A DNA stretch of 11,653 nucleotides from JACXVD01 sp047975785 (GCA_047975785.1 JBKEEC010000106.1:1-11653); one strand, 5' to 3'. Positions 1 through 8,807 are shown, counted from the first letter of the stretch. Numbers and translations are program-made. The notes: a model not told the origin generated them from the sequence alone.

Positions 1-2
1 CC

Positions 3-935
3 CTGCACAGGGCAGAGGAGGACGGCGCAGATCCGCTTTCTTCTGAAACAGAGCAGGATCAGCCAGACTATTTTCCTGCCTCTTCGGGACAAATGGTTGC
101 GCCAGATATGCCAGAACCCGAACAGGATATGGCGGATTACGCACCTATTCCGTTTACGCGCGAAGCTTCGCGGAACATCAGGGATGCGGCCAGCATTGAG
201 GCTGGCGGAGACAGTGAAAACACTGTCTCCGCGCCATCTGTTCCTTCCCTTCCGAAGCCGGATTCACTGCCGATAGCACTTCGGCCACTGGATATCGAAG
301 AGGAGGCGGAAGAGAATGATGCTGCCGAGGATCTGGCTAATCTTTCCCTGAATATAGATTCGCGTCCGCGCCTGTTTGGTTCACCTGTTGATCCGGGTGC
401 AAATGGTCTGGACGGGACATTTGATGCGGGAATTGCCCAGGCGGCTGTGATTGGTGAAGCCGCGTCAGCCATTGAGCCGGAGCAGACCAATGAGCCGGAT
501 CAGGAAAATGCTCTGGAAAACGGGCAGGAAAGCGAAAGCGAGGCCGAAGAAGGCTATAGTTCGCTGCTTGATATGAAAAGCCGGCTGAAGCAGGCTGCTG
601 GCAGGGATTTTGTTCGCATCGAGGATGAGGAACTGTCCGGTGACGAAAATTCGTCAGAAGATCTTGGGCCACGCCCGCTGGTCATTTTTCCGGGTCAGAA
701 AGGCATGAGCGCCAGCCCGGCCAGTGATGGCCCGTCCCGTGCGCCTGCGGATGAGGAGACAAGTGCTGCTCCGCGTCCTTTCGATTCGCCTGTGGAGCAT
801 CGTAGCGCCCTGTCCAGTCCGGGTTTTGAGGCCATTGATGGGCACGCCGGAACAGTCAGGCAGGATCGGGATGAAACCGAGCGCGCCTTGCGCGAGGCAC
901 TGGAAAAGCTGAACCGCATGAGCGGAGCAGCCTGA
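3..935 (+). CDS. C-terminal part of an acidic, low-complexity protein of unknown function (5' end outside window)
   Basis: The frame is open from the first bases of the window, so the Met at 93 is probably internal and the gene begins upstream. About 310 residues are visible. They are rich in Glu, Asp, Ser, Pro and Ala, with no membrane segment and no catalytic motif I can recognise, which suggests a mostly disordered acidic region. Two stretches look more ordered: a short segment around 550-700 with a GYSSLLDMKSRLKQ helix followed by FVRIEDEEL and PLVIFPGQ, and a charged C-terminal helix (ETERALREALEKLNRM) that could form a coiled coil. The stop at 933-935 is followed after 15 bases by a dispersed repeat. 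I do not recognise the family. It could be a regulatory tail of a larger protein whose folded domain lies upstream. Confidence 0.75.
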   Translation: MHRAEEDGADPLSSETEQDQPDYFPASSGQMVAPDMPEPEQDMADYAPIPFTREASRNIRDAASIEAGGDSENTVSAPSVPSLPKPDSLPIALRPLDIEEEAEENDAAEDLANLSLNIDSRPRLFGSPVDPGANGLDGTFDAGIAQAAVIGEAASAIEPEQTNEPDQENALENGQESESEAEEGYSSLLDMKSRLKQAAGRDFVRIEDEELSGDENSSEDLGPRPLVIFPGQKGMSASPASDGPSRAPADEETSAAPRPFDSPVEHRSALSSPGFEAIDGHAGTVRQDRDETERALREALEKLNRMSGAA

Positions 936-950
936 CTACCATCTAGCCTA

Positions 951-1053
951 ATACCATATCCTGATGAGTTTGACTCATCAGGGTGTGGTCAAGCCCGCGC
1001 GGCGCCTGAGCGAAGCCAATCCCGTATGCGTCAGCATCAAGGGGATTGAGTAT
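951..1053 (+). repeat. 103-bp dispersed palindromic repeat, family 1, copy 1
   Basis: This segment matches the reverse complement of 10011-10113 at 99 of 103 positions and is related to 8130-8178 and 8703-8807. It has two hairpins: a long one (ACCATATCCTGATGAGT, loop TTG, then the matching arm) and a second one around AATCCCGT...GGGATT. The ends read ATAC and GTAT. It begins 15 bases after the stop of the upstream acidic gene, in the same orientation. No U-tract follows, so it is not a classical intrinsic terminator. The two differences from copy 4 in the first stem are T for C and still pair as U-G in RNA. Confidence 0.9.
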
Positions 1054-1229
1054 AACTAGGTGTCACACAAATATTTCTGTTCCTGTGCGTGGTTGCAAAA
1101 GTCAGATTCTGTCGCCATGGAGGGGTTTCACGATTTATCGCTGCCTGACGCGGCGGGTTGAGTCGTGCACACTTGCCGGTATGCGTTGTAGGGAGCGCGG
1201 GCACCGGCTAACAACAGGACAGGAATTTG
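1054..1229 (+). other. gltB leader region, no confident promoter
   Basis: This is non-coding sequence between repeat copy 1 and gltB. A Shine-Dalgarno-like AGGACAGGA (1216-1224) lies just before the ATG. Weak promoter-like pairs exist, for example TTGAGT at about 1159 with TATGCG 16 bases later, but none is convincing. The gltBD promoter should lie here because the repeat separates the operon from the upstream gene. I see no riboswitch and no clear operator. Confidence 0.4.
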
Positions 1230-4200
1230 ATGGGATACCCAACGCCCCAGGGGCTTTACGATCCGCGCAATGAACACGACGCCTGTGGTGTGGGCTTTCT
1301 GGCCCATATCAAAGGGGTAAAATCACATGCAATCGTAACCCAGGCGCTGGAAATTCTGGCGAATCTCGATCATCGCGGCGCTGTGGGGGCAGATCCCCTG
1401 CTGGGTGACGGGGCCGGTATCCTGTTGCAAATCCCTGATCCCCTCATTCGCAAATGGGCCATGCAGGAAGGCAAGGATTTGCCGCCTGCGGGGGATTACG
1501 CCGTGGCGATGTGCTTTTTGCCGCAAAACGAGCCTGCGCGCGAGTTTGTCATCGGCCAGTTTGAAAAATTCATTGCCAAGGAAGGGCAGCGTCTGGTCGG
1601 CTGGCGCGATGTGCCGGTTTCACAGACTGGTCTTGGCAAAACCGTGATGGAATCCCAGCCGGTTATCCGCCAGTGCGTGATTGCACGCGGAGAAAACTGC
1701 CTCGATCAGGATGCGTTTGAGCGCAAGCTGATCGTCATTCGCAAGCAGGTGCAAAATCCTTTGCGCGCGCTGGAAAAGAAGCACAATCTTCCGGGGCTGT
1801 CGGATCTTTACATTCCCAGTTTTTCCAGTCGGACGATTGTTTACAAGGGCTTGCTGCTTGCCACCCAGGTTGGCTCTTTTTATGATGATCTGCGTGATCC
1901 TGATTGTGTGTCCGCTCTGGGGCTGGTGCACCAGCGGTTTTCAACCAATACTTTCCCCAGCTGGCGGCTGGCCCATCCATTCCGGTTTATGGCCCATAAT
2001 GGTGAAATCAATACGGTTCGCGGCAATGTCAACTGGATGAATGCCCGTCGCCGGACAATGGAATCATCCTTGCTTGGCGCGGATCTGGACAAATTGTGGC
2101 CGATTGTCCCGCATGGCCAGTCGGATACGGCCTGCCTTGATAATGCTCTCGAATTGCTGCTTCTGGGGGGATACAGCCTTGCTCATGCGATGATGATGCT
2201 GGTGCCTGAAGCCTGGGCCAAAAGCCCGCTTATGGACCCGGAACGTCGCGCATTTTACGAATTTCATGCCGCCCTGATGGAGCCATGGGATGGCCCTGCA
2301 GCGGTCGCCTTTACCGATGGCCGCCAGATTGGCGCCACGCTTGATCGCAATGGATTGCGTCCTGCACGTTTCTGCCAGACACGCGATGATCTGTTCTGCC
2401 TTGCGTCGGAAAGCGGAGTTCTGCCCTTTGCCGAAGAAGACATTGTTCGCAAATGGCGTTTGCAGCCGGGCCGGATGCTGTTGATTGATCTGGAGCAGGG
2501 CCGGATCATCGAGGATGAGGAGCTGAAGGCCGAGCTATCCGGCCAGAAGCCATATTCCTTGTGGCTGGAACAGGCGCAATACAAGCTGGACGATCTGAAC
2601 CGGATCGAACCGGAATTGTCCGAAATTCCTGAGGCAAATACCACTTTGCTCGATCGTCAGCAGGCTTTTGGCTATACGCAGGAAGATATTGCCCGTTTTC
2701 TTGAACCGATGGCCGTGAATGGCGATGACCCGATCGGTTCCATGGGCACGGATACACCGATTGCGGTGCTGTCGAAGCGCAGCCGCCTGCTTTATGATTA
2801 TTTCAAGCAGAACTTTGCGCAGGTCACCAACCCGCCGATTGACCCGATCCGGGAAGAGCTGGTGATGAGCCTGCTGTCCATGATCGGCCCGCGCCCGAAT
2901 CTGCTGGGGCATGATCCGGGGACGCACAAGCGGCTTGAAGTCAGCCAGCCAATTCTGACCAATGAAGATCTGGCCAAGATCCGTTCGGTCGAGGTTGCGC
3001 TGGATGGGGCTTTCCGCACTGCCACGATTGATATGACATGGGATGCTGTATCCGGCGCGGACGGGCTGGAAATGGCGATCAAGGAAATGTGCTGGGCCGC
3101 CACCGAAGCGGTGTTGCAGGATCGTAATATCCTCATCCTGTCCGATCGCGCACAAGGGCCGGACCGTGTGCCCATGCCGGCCCTGCTGGCAACGGCTGCG
3201 GTGCATCACCATCTGGTGCGTCAGGGGCTGCGGATGCAGACCGGCCTGGTTATCGAAACCGGAGAAGCGCGCGAAGTGCAGCATTTCTGCGCTTTGGCAG
3301 GATATGGGGCAGAGGCGATCAACCCCTATGTTGCGTTTGAAACGCTGGAAGCCCTGCGCGTGGAAAAGCATCCTGACCTGACAACAGAGAAAGTTCAGGC
3401 CAATTATATCAAGGCGATTGGCAAGGGGATATTGAAGGTGATGTCCAAAATGGGCATTTCGACCTATCAATCCTATTGCGGTGCGCAGATCTTTGATGCT
3501 GTCGGACTTTCTTCCGCCTTTATCGAACAATATTTTACCGGCACTGCCACAACCATAGAGGGCGTTGGCCTGCGGGAAATCGCGCAGGAAACCGTCTACC
3601 GCCACGCTGCTGCTTATGGCGATAACCCGATTTACCGCGAGATGCTTGATGTGGGCGGTATCTACCAATATCGGGTGCGCGGGGAGGAACACGCCTGGAC
3701 CCCGCAGAATATTGCCCAGCTGCAACATGCCGTGCGGGCAAATGATGCGCGCAATTACACTGAATTTTCGCGTTCGATCAATGAACAGTCCCGACGTTTG
3801 CTGACTATTCGCGGGTTGATTGACCTGAAAATGGCGGACAAGCCACTGGCCCTGTCAGAAGTGGAGCCAGCCAGCGAGATCGTCAAACGCTTTGCCACCG
3901 GCGCCATGAGCTATGGCTCGATCAGCTGGGAAGCGCATACCACGCTGGCAAAGGCGATGAACCGGATTGGCGGCAAATCCAATACAGGCGAAGGGGGAGA
4001 AGACCCAAGCCGTTTTACCCCCATGCCTGATGGCGACTCCATGCGCTCGGCGATCAAGCAGGTTGCCAGCGGGCGGTTTGGTGTGACAACAGAATATCTT
4101 GTTAATTCCGACGATATCCAGATCAAGATGGCGCAGGGCGCAAAGCCGGGCGAAGGCGGGCAATTGCCGGGGCACAAGGTGGACAAGACCATCGGGGCCA

Positions 4201-5870
4201 CGCGCCATTCAACCCCCGGTGTCGGCCTGATCTCACCGCCGCCGCACCATGATATCTATTCGATTGAGGATCTCGCCCAGTTGATCCACGATCTTAAAAA
4301 TGTGCAGCCGACATCGCGCATTTCGGTCAAGCTGGTATCCGAAGTAGGCGTGGGCACGGTTGCCGCGGGTGTCTCCAAGGCCCGTGCGGACCATGTGACC
4401 ATATCCGGTTATGAAGGTGGTACGGGAGCATCCCCGCTGACCAGCCTCACCCATGCCGGTAGCCCGTGGGAAATCGGCCTGGCTGAAACACAGCAGACCT
4501 TGCTGCTCAATAATCTGCGGGATCGCATCTCGGTTCAGGTTGATGGCGGGCTGCGCACAGGCCGGGATGTGGCCATAGGTGCCTTGCTGGGTGCGGATGA
4601 ATTTGGCTTTGCCACGGCCCCGCTAATTGCAGCAGGCTGTATCATGATGCGCAAATGCCATCTGAATACCTGCCCGGTTGGCGTGGCAACGCAAGACCCT
4701 GTCTTGCGCAAGCGTTTCAATGGCCAGCCGGAACATGTCATCAATTATTTCTTCTTTGTGGCCGAGGAGCTGCGCCAGATTATGGCGGAAATGGGCTTCC
4801 GGACGCTGGATGAAATGATTGGCCGGGTGGACCGGATCGACATGAAACAGGCGATTGACCACTGGAAGGCACAAGGTGTTGATCTGTCGCGGCTGTTGCA
4901 TCAGGTCGATCTTCCCGAAGGTGCATCGCTGTATAATACCCAGGGGCAGGAACATGGTCTGGGCAAGGCGCTGGATAATGAGCTGATCGAGGCCTGCCTT
5001 CCAGCCATTGAGCGGGGCGAAACCGTGGTAATCGACAGTGAGGTTCGCAACGTAAACCGGACTGTGGGCGCCATGCTGTCAGGCACGATTGCCCGTGCGC
5101 ATGGCCATGAAGGACTGAAGCCGGATACCATCCGGATCACCCTGTCAGGCGTGGCCGGGCAAAGCTTTGGCGCATGGCTTGCTCATGGGGTTACGCTGGA
5201 TCTGGTGGGTGATGCCAATGACTATGTGGGCAAGGGCTTGTCCGGTGGCCGGATAATCGTGCGCCCGCCGCAAAAGGTGGGCCGTGAGCCGATGGCGAAT
5301 ATCATTGCCGGTAATACGGTGCTTTATGGTGCGATTGCCGGTGAGGCCTATTTTAACGGTGTTGCCGGGGAGCGTTTTGCCGTCCGCAATTCAGGCGCCA
5401 TTGCCGTGGTTGAAGGCACAGGCGACCATGCCTGCGAATATATGACAGGTGGCGTTGTGGTTGTTCTGGGCAAGACAGGGCGCAATTTCGCAGCAGGCAT
5501 GTCTGGCGGGATTGCCTATGTTCTGGACGAAGATGGCACTTTTGAAAAATTGTGCAATATGGCGCAGGTCGATCTTGAGCGGATTGATCCGGCAGGTGAT
5601 CAGGAGGATGGCACCGGCAGGCCGCAGCAACGCCCGCACCATGTCAATGATTTTGGCATGGGGGATATGCTGCGTCATGATGCGGATCGCCTGAAAATCC
5701 TGATCGAACGGCACAAGCTCCATACCGGATCACCGCAGGCAGAAGCTGTGCTGGAGAATTGGGACACGATGCTGCCCAAATTCGTCAAGGTCATGCCGAC
5801 GGACTATCGCAAGGCGTTGCGCCAGCTTGAGGCTGAACGCGCAGATGCCGCTACTGTAGCAGCAGAATAA
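1230..5870 (+). CDS. gltB: Glutamate synthase (NADPH) large subunit
   Basis: GltB hydrolyses glutamine and channels the ammonia to 2-oxoglutarate on FMN, making glutamate together with GltD in the cytoplasm (GOGAT cycle). The protein has 1546 residues, normal for a bacterial alpha subunit. I chose the ATG at 1230, which has AGGA five bases upstream; a TTG directly before it is also in frame but is unlikely to be the start. An 18-residue propeptide precedes Cys19 (EHDACGVGF), the expected N-terminal nucleophile of the class II glutamine amidotransferase domain (about 19-430, with HNGEINT near 254). A central domain follows. The FMN-binding synthase domain lies at about 820-1240 (GAMSYGSISWEAH from 891, then the NTGEGGEDP loop). 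The 3Fe-4S cysteines are C1137, C1143 and C1148. The GXGXG beta-helix domain is C-terminal (GQSFGAWL, GDANDYVGKGLSGG near 1310-1345). All key motifs are intact. gltD starts 14 bases downstream. Confidence 0.98.
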   Translation: MGYPTPQGLYDPRNEHDACGVGFLAHIKGVKSHAIVTQALEILANLDHRGAVGADPLLGDGAGILLQIPDPLIRKWAMQEGKDLPPAGDYAVAMCFLPQNEPAREFVIGQFEKFIAKEGQRLVGWRDVPVSQTGLGKTVMESQPVIRQCVIARGENCLDQDAFERKLIVIRKQVQNPLRALEKKHNLPGLSDLYIPSFSSRTIVYKGLLLATQVGSFYDDLRDPDCVSALGLVHQRFSTNTFPSWRLAHPFRFMAHNGEINTVRGNVNWMNARRRTMESSLLGADLDKLWPIVPHGQSDTACLDNALELLLLGGYSLAHAMMMLVPEAWAKSPLMDPERRAFYEFHAALMEPWDGPAAVAFTDGRQIGATLDRNGLRPARFCQTRDDLFCLASESGVLPFAEEDIVRKWRLQPGRMLLIDLEQGRIIEDEELKAELSGQKPYSLWLEQAQYKLDDLNRIEPELSEIPEANTTLLDRQQAFGYTQEDIARFLEPMAVNGDDPIGSMGTDTPIAVLSKRSRLLYDYFKQNFAQVTNPPIDPIREELVMSLLSMIGPRPNLLGHDPGTHKRLEVSQPILTNEDLAKIRSVEVALDGAFRTATIDMTWDAVSGADGLEMAIKEMCWAATEAVLQDRNILILSDRAQGPDRVPMPALLATAAVHHHLVRQGLRMQTGLVIETGEAREVQHFCALAGYGAEAINPYVAFETLEALRVEKHPDLTTEKVQANYIKAIGKGILKVMSKMGISTYQSYCGAQIFDAVGLSSAFIEQYFTGTATTIEGVGLREIAQETVYRHAAAYGDNPIYREMLDVGGIYQYRVRGEEHAWTPQNIAQLQHAVRANDARNYTEFSRSINEQSRRLLTIRGLIDLKMADKPLALSEVEPASEIVKRFATGAMSYGSISWEAHTTLAKAMNRIGGKSNTGEGGEDPSRFTPMPDGDSMRSAIKQVASGRFGVTTEYLVNSDDIQIKMAQGAKPGEGGQLPGHKVDKTIGATRHSTPGVGLISPPPHHDIYSIEDLAQLIHDLKNVQPTSRISVKLVSEVGVGTVAAGVSKARADHVTISGYEGGTGASPLTSLTHAGSPWEIGLAETQQTLLLNNLRDRISVQVDGGLRTGRDVAIGALLGADEFGFATAPLIAAGCIMMRKCHLNTCPVGVATQDPVLRKRFNGQPEHVINYFFFVAEELRQIMAEMGFRTLDEMIGRVDRIDMKQAIDHWKAQGVDLSRLLHQVDLPEGASLYNTQGQEHGLGKALDNELIEACLPAIERGETVVIDSEVRNVNRTVGAMLSGTIARAHGHEGLKPDTIRITLSGVAGQSFGAWLAHGVTLDLVGDANDYVGKGLSGGRIIVRPPQKVGREPMANIIAGNTVLYGAIAGEAYFNGVAGERFAVRNSGAIAVVEGTGDHACEYMTGGVVVVLGKTGRNFAAGMSGGIAYVLDEDGTFEKLCNMAQVDLERIDPAGDQEDGTGRPQQRPHHVNDFGMGDMLRHDADRLKILIERHKLHTGSPQAEAVLENWDTMLPKFVKVMPTDYRKALRQLEAERADAATVAAE

Positions 5871-5884
5871 TCGGGGCGCTTATT

Positions 5885-7321
5885 ATGGGCAAGGAAACCG
5901 GATTTCTCGAACTTGACCGGCAGGATCGAACCTATGACGATCCGAAAGAACGGCTGAAAAACTATAAGGAATTTATCGTTCCGCTCGGCGATGAGGATCT
6001 GCGCGCGCAGGCCAGCCGGTGCATGAATTGTGGCATTCCCTATTGTCATAACGGATGCCCGGTCAATAATATCATCCCCGACTGGAATGACCTGATCTAC
6101 AAGGGTGACTGGGGCAATGCGCTGGAAGTGCTGCATTCCACCAATAATTTCCCCGAATTTACCGGCCGTATCTGCCCTGCGCCATGCGAGGCAAGCTGCA
6201 CGCTGAATCTGATTGACCAGCCGGTGACGATCAAGAGCATTGAATGCGCCATTGTTGACCGGGGCTGGCAGGAAGGCTGGATCACGCCGCAAGTGCCGGA
6301 AAAACGCACCGGAAAAAGTGTCGCCGTCGTGGGTTCCGGCCCGGCAGGTATGGCTTGCGCCCAGCAACTGGCCCGTGCGGGTCATTCCGTGACCCTGTTT
6401 GAAAAGCATGACCGGGTGGGCGGATTGCTGCGTTATGGCATCCCTGATTTCAAGATGGAAAAGCATCTGATCAACCGGCGCTGTGTCCAGATGGAAGCCG
6501 AAGGCGTAACATTCCGCACTTCTACCGAAGTCGGGGTGGATGTCTCTTTCAAGAGCCTGCGTGAAAACTTTGATGCAGTGGTTATGTCTGGCGGTGCAGA
6601 AGATGCGCGGCCTCTGGGGATTCCGGGAGCAGAGCTTTCCGGTGTGCGTCTGGCGATGGAGTTTCTGGTCCAGCAGAACAAGCGTAATGCCGGTGATGAT
6701 GAAAATCGTGCTGCGCCGCGTGGTTCGCTGCTCGCTACTGGCAAGCATGTTGTGGTGGTGGGCGGCGGTGACACCGGCAGCGACTGTGTTGGCACTTCCA
6801 ACCGGCAGGGCGCAGCCAGTGTGACCCAGCTTGAAATCATGCCCAGACCGCCTGAGCATGAGGACAAGCTGATGACCTGGCCGGACTGGCCGCTGAAATT
6901 GAGGACATCCTCCAGCCATGAAGAAGGAGCCGATCGGGACTGGTCCGTTCTGACCAGGCGGGTGGTAGGCGAAGGTGAAAAAGTCACCGGGCTGGAATGT
7001 GTCCGGATCGAATGGCAGGATGGCCAGATGCAGGAAATTGCCGGGAGTGAATTTACTCTCAAGGCTGATCTTATCCTGCTGGCCATGGGCTTTGTTGGTC
7101 CCAGAAAACCCGGTATGATCGAGCAATCCGGTGTCGAACTGACAGAGCGGGGCAATGTGTCTGCGGATACAGAAGATTACCACACCAGCGAGGATATGGT
7201 ATTTTCCTGCGGCGATATGCGGCGGGGCCAGAGCCTGGTTGTATGGGCCATTCGCGAGGGGCGCCAATGCGCCCGTGCTGTGGATGAAGCCCTGATGGGA
7301 GTGTCGGAATTACCGCGTTAA
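5885..7321 (+). CDS. gltD: Glutamate synthase (NADPH) small subunit
   Basis: This is the 478-residue beta subunit, which takes electrons from NADPH through FAD and passes them by iron-sulphur clusters to GltB. The N-terminal iron-sulphur domain has C46-x2-C49-x4-C54-x3-C58 followed by C97, C101 and C105, the pattern expected for the 4Fe-4S clusters of GltD. The FAD-binding Rossmann motif GSGPAG is at 150-155, with RVGGLLRYGIPDFK after it. The NADPH-binding motif GGGDTG is at 293-298. The conserved AMGFVGP and a C-terminal FAD-contacting segment (CGDMRRGQSLVVWAI) complete it. The length is typical and I see no damage. It follows gltB by 14 bases with only a weak GGGG ribosome-binding sequence, so co-transcription and perhaps translational coupling are likely. 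Confidence 0.98.
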   Translation: MGKETGFLELDRQDRTYDDPKERLKNYKEFIVPLGDEDLRAQASRCMNCGIPYCHNGCPVNNIIPDWNDLIYKGDWGNALEVLHSTNNFPEFTGRICPAPCEASCTLNLIDQPVTIKSIECAIVDRGWQEGWITPQVPEKRTGKSVAVVGSGPAGMACAQQLARAGHSVTLFEKHDRVGGLLRYGIPDFKMEKHLINRRCVQMEAEGVTFRTSTEVGVDVSFKSLRENFDAVVMSGGAEDARPLGIPGAELSGVRLAMEFLVQQNKRNAGDDENRAAPRGSLLATGKHVVVVGGGDTGSDCVGTSNRQGAASVTQLEIMPRPPEHEDKLMTWPDWPLKLRTSSSHEEGADRDWSVLTRRVVGEGEKVTGLECVRIEWQDGQMQEIAGSEFTLKADLILLAMGFVGPRKPGMIEQSGVELTERGNVSADTEDYHTSEDMVFSCGDMRRGQSLVVWAIREGRQCARAVDEALMGVSELPR

Positions 7322-7360
7322 AACAAGGCGTTTACGCAGTATTAACCCCGTAACTTGCGC

Positions 7361-7403
7361 TATTTATTCATGTATACTAACCTGTTTATGAATAGCAGGG
7401 GAG
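7361..7403 (+). promoter_or_regulatory. Possible aqpZ promoter (-10-like TATACT) and ribosome-binding site
   Basis: In the 89-base gltD-aqpZ gap, TATACT at 7373-7378 resembles a -10 box but has no good -35 at the usual distance. An alternative is TTAACC (7342-7347), a 17-base spacer and TATTCA (7365-7370). AGGGGAG at 7397-7403 lies seven bases before the aqpZ ATG and is a clear Shine-Dalgarno sequence, which fixes the start. The promoter call is tentative; the ribosome-binding site is solid. Confidence 0.4.
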
Positions 7404-7410
7404 TTTATTC

Positions 7411-8124
7411 ATGATACGCAAATTATCTGCCGAGGCTTTCGGCACTTTCTGGCTAGTGTTCGGGGGCTGTGGTTCTGCGGTTCTGGCGGCAGGTTTTCCC
7501 GAACTGGGGATCGGTTTTGCCGGGGTTGCACTTGCCTTTGGCCTGACCGTTCTGACCATGGCCTATGCCGTTGGCGGAATTTCTGGCGGGCATTTCAATC
7601 CGGCGGTTTCGCTTGGCCTTGCTGTGGCTGGCCGGTTTGAATGGAAAGAACTGGTTCCCTACTGGATTGCACAGGTCATTGGGGCTGTCATTGCGGCCTG
7701 GGTGCTGTTTATCATAGCTTCGGGTCAGCCGGACTGGTCGCCGGGCGGGTTTGCGACCAATGGCTTTGGTGATCTGTCACCGGGGCATTACGGTCTGTAT
7801 GCCGTCCTGCTGATTGAAATTGTGCTGACAGCAGGGTTCCTGATCGTGATCCTCGGCTCTACCTCGCCCAGCGTGCCGGGCGGCTTTGCTCCCATTGCCA
7901 TCGGGCTGGCGCTGACGCTGATCCATCTTGTGTCCATTCCGGTGAGCAATACTTCGGTCAATCCGGCGCGTTCCACCGGCGTTGCCCTGTTTGCCGAAAC
8001 TGCGGCGCTGGGACAGTTATGGATGTTCTGGATTGCGCCTCTGGTGGGCGGAGCACTGGGCGCCCTTATCTGGAAGTATATTATCGGTCAGGAAGAAAGC
8101 CTGTCTGATATTGGCGGCAATTGA
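7411..8124 (+). CDS. aqpZ: Aquaporin Z, water channel of the inner membrane
   Basis: This is a 237-residue, strongly hydrophobic protein of the MIP family with six expected membrane helices and two half-helices. Both NPA boxes are present: NPA at 63-65 (SGGHFNPAVS) and NPA at 184-186 (NTSVNPARS). The selectivity-filter residues match water-specific AqpZ: F43, H172, T181 and R187, where a glycerol facilitator would have a small residue in place of the histidine. The first half keeps the same numbering as E. coli AqpZ. It moves water passively across the cytoplasmic membrane during osmotic change. The start is supported by AGGGGAG seven bases upstream. It lies 89 bases after gltD and is probably a separate transcription unit. 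Five bases after its stop lies a copy of repeat family 1. Confidence 0.96.
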   Translation: MIRKLSAEAFGTFWLVFGGCGSAVLAAGFPELGIGFAGVALAFGLTVLTMAYAVGGISGGHFNPAVSLGLAVAGRFEWKELVPYWIAQVIGAVIAAWVLFIIASGQPDWSPGGFATNGFGDLSPGHYGLYAVLLIEIVLTAGFLIVILGSTSPSVPGGFAPIAIGLALTLIHLVSIPVSNTSVNPARSTGVALFAETAALGQLWMFWIAPLVGGALGALIWKYIIGQEESLSDIGGN

Positions 8125-8129
8125 CCTGA

Positions 8130-8178
8130 ATACCAATGTGCGATGAGCCTGTCTCATCGTGCATTGGTCAGGCCCGCG
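8130..8178 (+). repeat. Dispersed palindromic repeat, family 1, copy 2 (first hairpin only)
   Basis: Starting five bases after the aqpZ stop, this has the ATACCA start, a long hairpin (ACCAATGTGCGATGAG, loop CCTGT, matching arm ending in ATTGGT) and the family signature GGTCAGGCCCGCG. The sequence of the stem differs from copies 1 and 4, but it pairs completely if U-G pairs are allowed at two positions. Similarity stops after 8178, so the second hairpin is missing. Confidence 0.75.
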
Positions 8179-8221
8179 ACAGTGTGCGACACATTACGAC
8201 AAAAATCCTGTTGCCATGAAT

Positions 8222-8258
8222 AGCCCTGTTCGGCTGTTATACAGCCATATCAAGGGCT
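8222..8258 (+). promoter_or_regulatory. Nested hairpin in the leader of the PepSY-type gene
   Basis: AGCCCT (8222-8227) pairs with AGGGCT (8253-8258), and inside it GGCTGT (8232-8237) pairs with ACAGCC (8241-8246) around the loop TAT. It lies 55 bases before the chosen start of the next gene. No U-tract follows. It may be a leader RNA structure or a DNA-binding palindrome; its function is unknown. Confidence 0.45.
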
Positions 8259-8313
8259 GATTATGGCAATTGGTATCTGCGGATGCAGCATACCTGAACA
8301 AAAAGGATTTCAA

Positions 8314-8703
8314 ATGCGCAAGTGGCACCGCTGGGTTTCTGTATTTTTCGGGATATTCATTCTCTGGATCGCAATTACCGGTGTGCTGAGCCAGATGGCT
8401 GCTTTCTGGCCTGCCCCGCAACTGACACCTGAGGCAGCTGCGCTGGCAACGCCGCCCGAAGGCTTTACTTGCCCTGAAGGATGGCGCTGTATGCCGCCGC
8501 GGGCCGAAACCGGTTTTAAAAGTCTGACCGGGCTGTTCCATCATCTTCATTCGGGTGAGACATTTGGGGTTGGGGGAGAAATTATTTCGCTGCTTTCCGG
8601 CCTTGCACTGATGTTTTTCGCGGTGTCCGGCATGTGGCTGTATGTGCAGATGTGGAATAATCGCAGACAGCGCAGACTGAAAGGAGGCATGTTCTGGAAG
8701 TAA
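8314..8703 (+). CDS. Small PepSY-associated transmembrane protein
   Basis: The protein has 129 residues. I chose the ATG at 8314 because AAGGA (8303-8307) lies six bases upstream and the protein then begins with MRKWHRWVSVFFGIFILW, the usual start of this family. The in-frame ATG at 8263 would add 17 residues with no good ribosome-binding site. One membrane helix is at about 7-27 and a second at about 88-110. Between them is a periplasmic loop with two cysteines (FTCPEGWRCM), which could form a disulphide, and a FHHLHSGETFG segment. The paired helices with flanking histidines resemble PepSY_TM proteins, which often accompany iron or haem uptake and membrane reductases. No partner gene is adjacent, so the role is unclear. 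The stop codon overlaps the first base of repeat copy 3. Confidence 0.75.
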   Translation: MRKWHRWVSVFFGIFILWIAITGVLSQMAAFWPAPQLTPEAAALATPPEGFTCPEGWRCMPPRAETGFKSLTGLFHHLHSGETFGVGGEIISLLSGLALMFFAVSGMWLYVQMWNNRRQRRLKGGMFWK

Positions 8704-8807
8704 TGCCGGAATGCGATGGGCGTGCCTCATCGTAATCTGGTCAGGCCCGCGCGGCGTCTGAGCCTTGCAAACTGCTGATGCTTCAGCATCATTACGGGTT
8801 GCTCTAT
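8703..8807 (+). repeat. Dispersed palindromic repeat, family 1, copy 3 (diverged, both hairpins)
   Basis: The element begins at the last base of the upstream TAA stop. It carries the signature GGTCAGGCCCGCGCGGCG and both hairpins: an outer stem formed by GCCGGAATGCGATG and CATCGTAATCTGGT, and a second one, TGATGC-TTCA-GCATCA. The primary sequence is well diverged from copies 1 and 4, but most stem positions still pair, several as U-G. It lies in the same orientation as the gene it follows. Confidence 0.8.

Noticed and set aside
1227..1229. TTG as the gltB start codon
   Set aside because: The ATG directly after it has better spacing to AGGA and gives the usual short propeptide before Cys19.
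1046..1273. Short plus-strand reading frame overlapping the gltB start
   Set aside because: It runs through repeat copy 1 and the leader into gltB in another frame, with no ribosome-binding site and no recognisable product.
2535..3728. 397-codon minus-strand open frame inside gltB
   Set aside because: It lies opposite an intact, fully motif-supported gltB and has no family features; it is a shadow of codon bias.
5804..7267. 487-codon minus-strand open frame opposite gltD
   Set aside because: Same reason: gltD is unambiguous on the plus strand and this frame has no coherent protein features.
8263..8313. N-terminal extension of the PepSY-type protein from the ATG at 8263
   Set aside because: The hairpin at 8222-8258 lies directly before it with no ribosome-binding site, while the ATG at 8314 has a clear AAGGA and a typical N-terminus.
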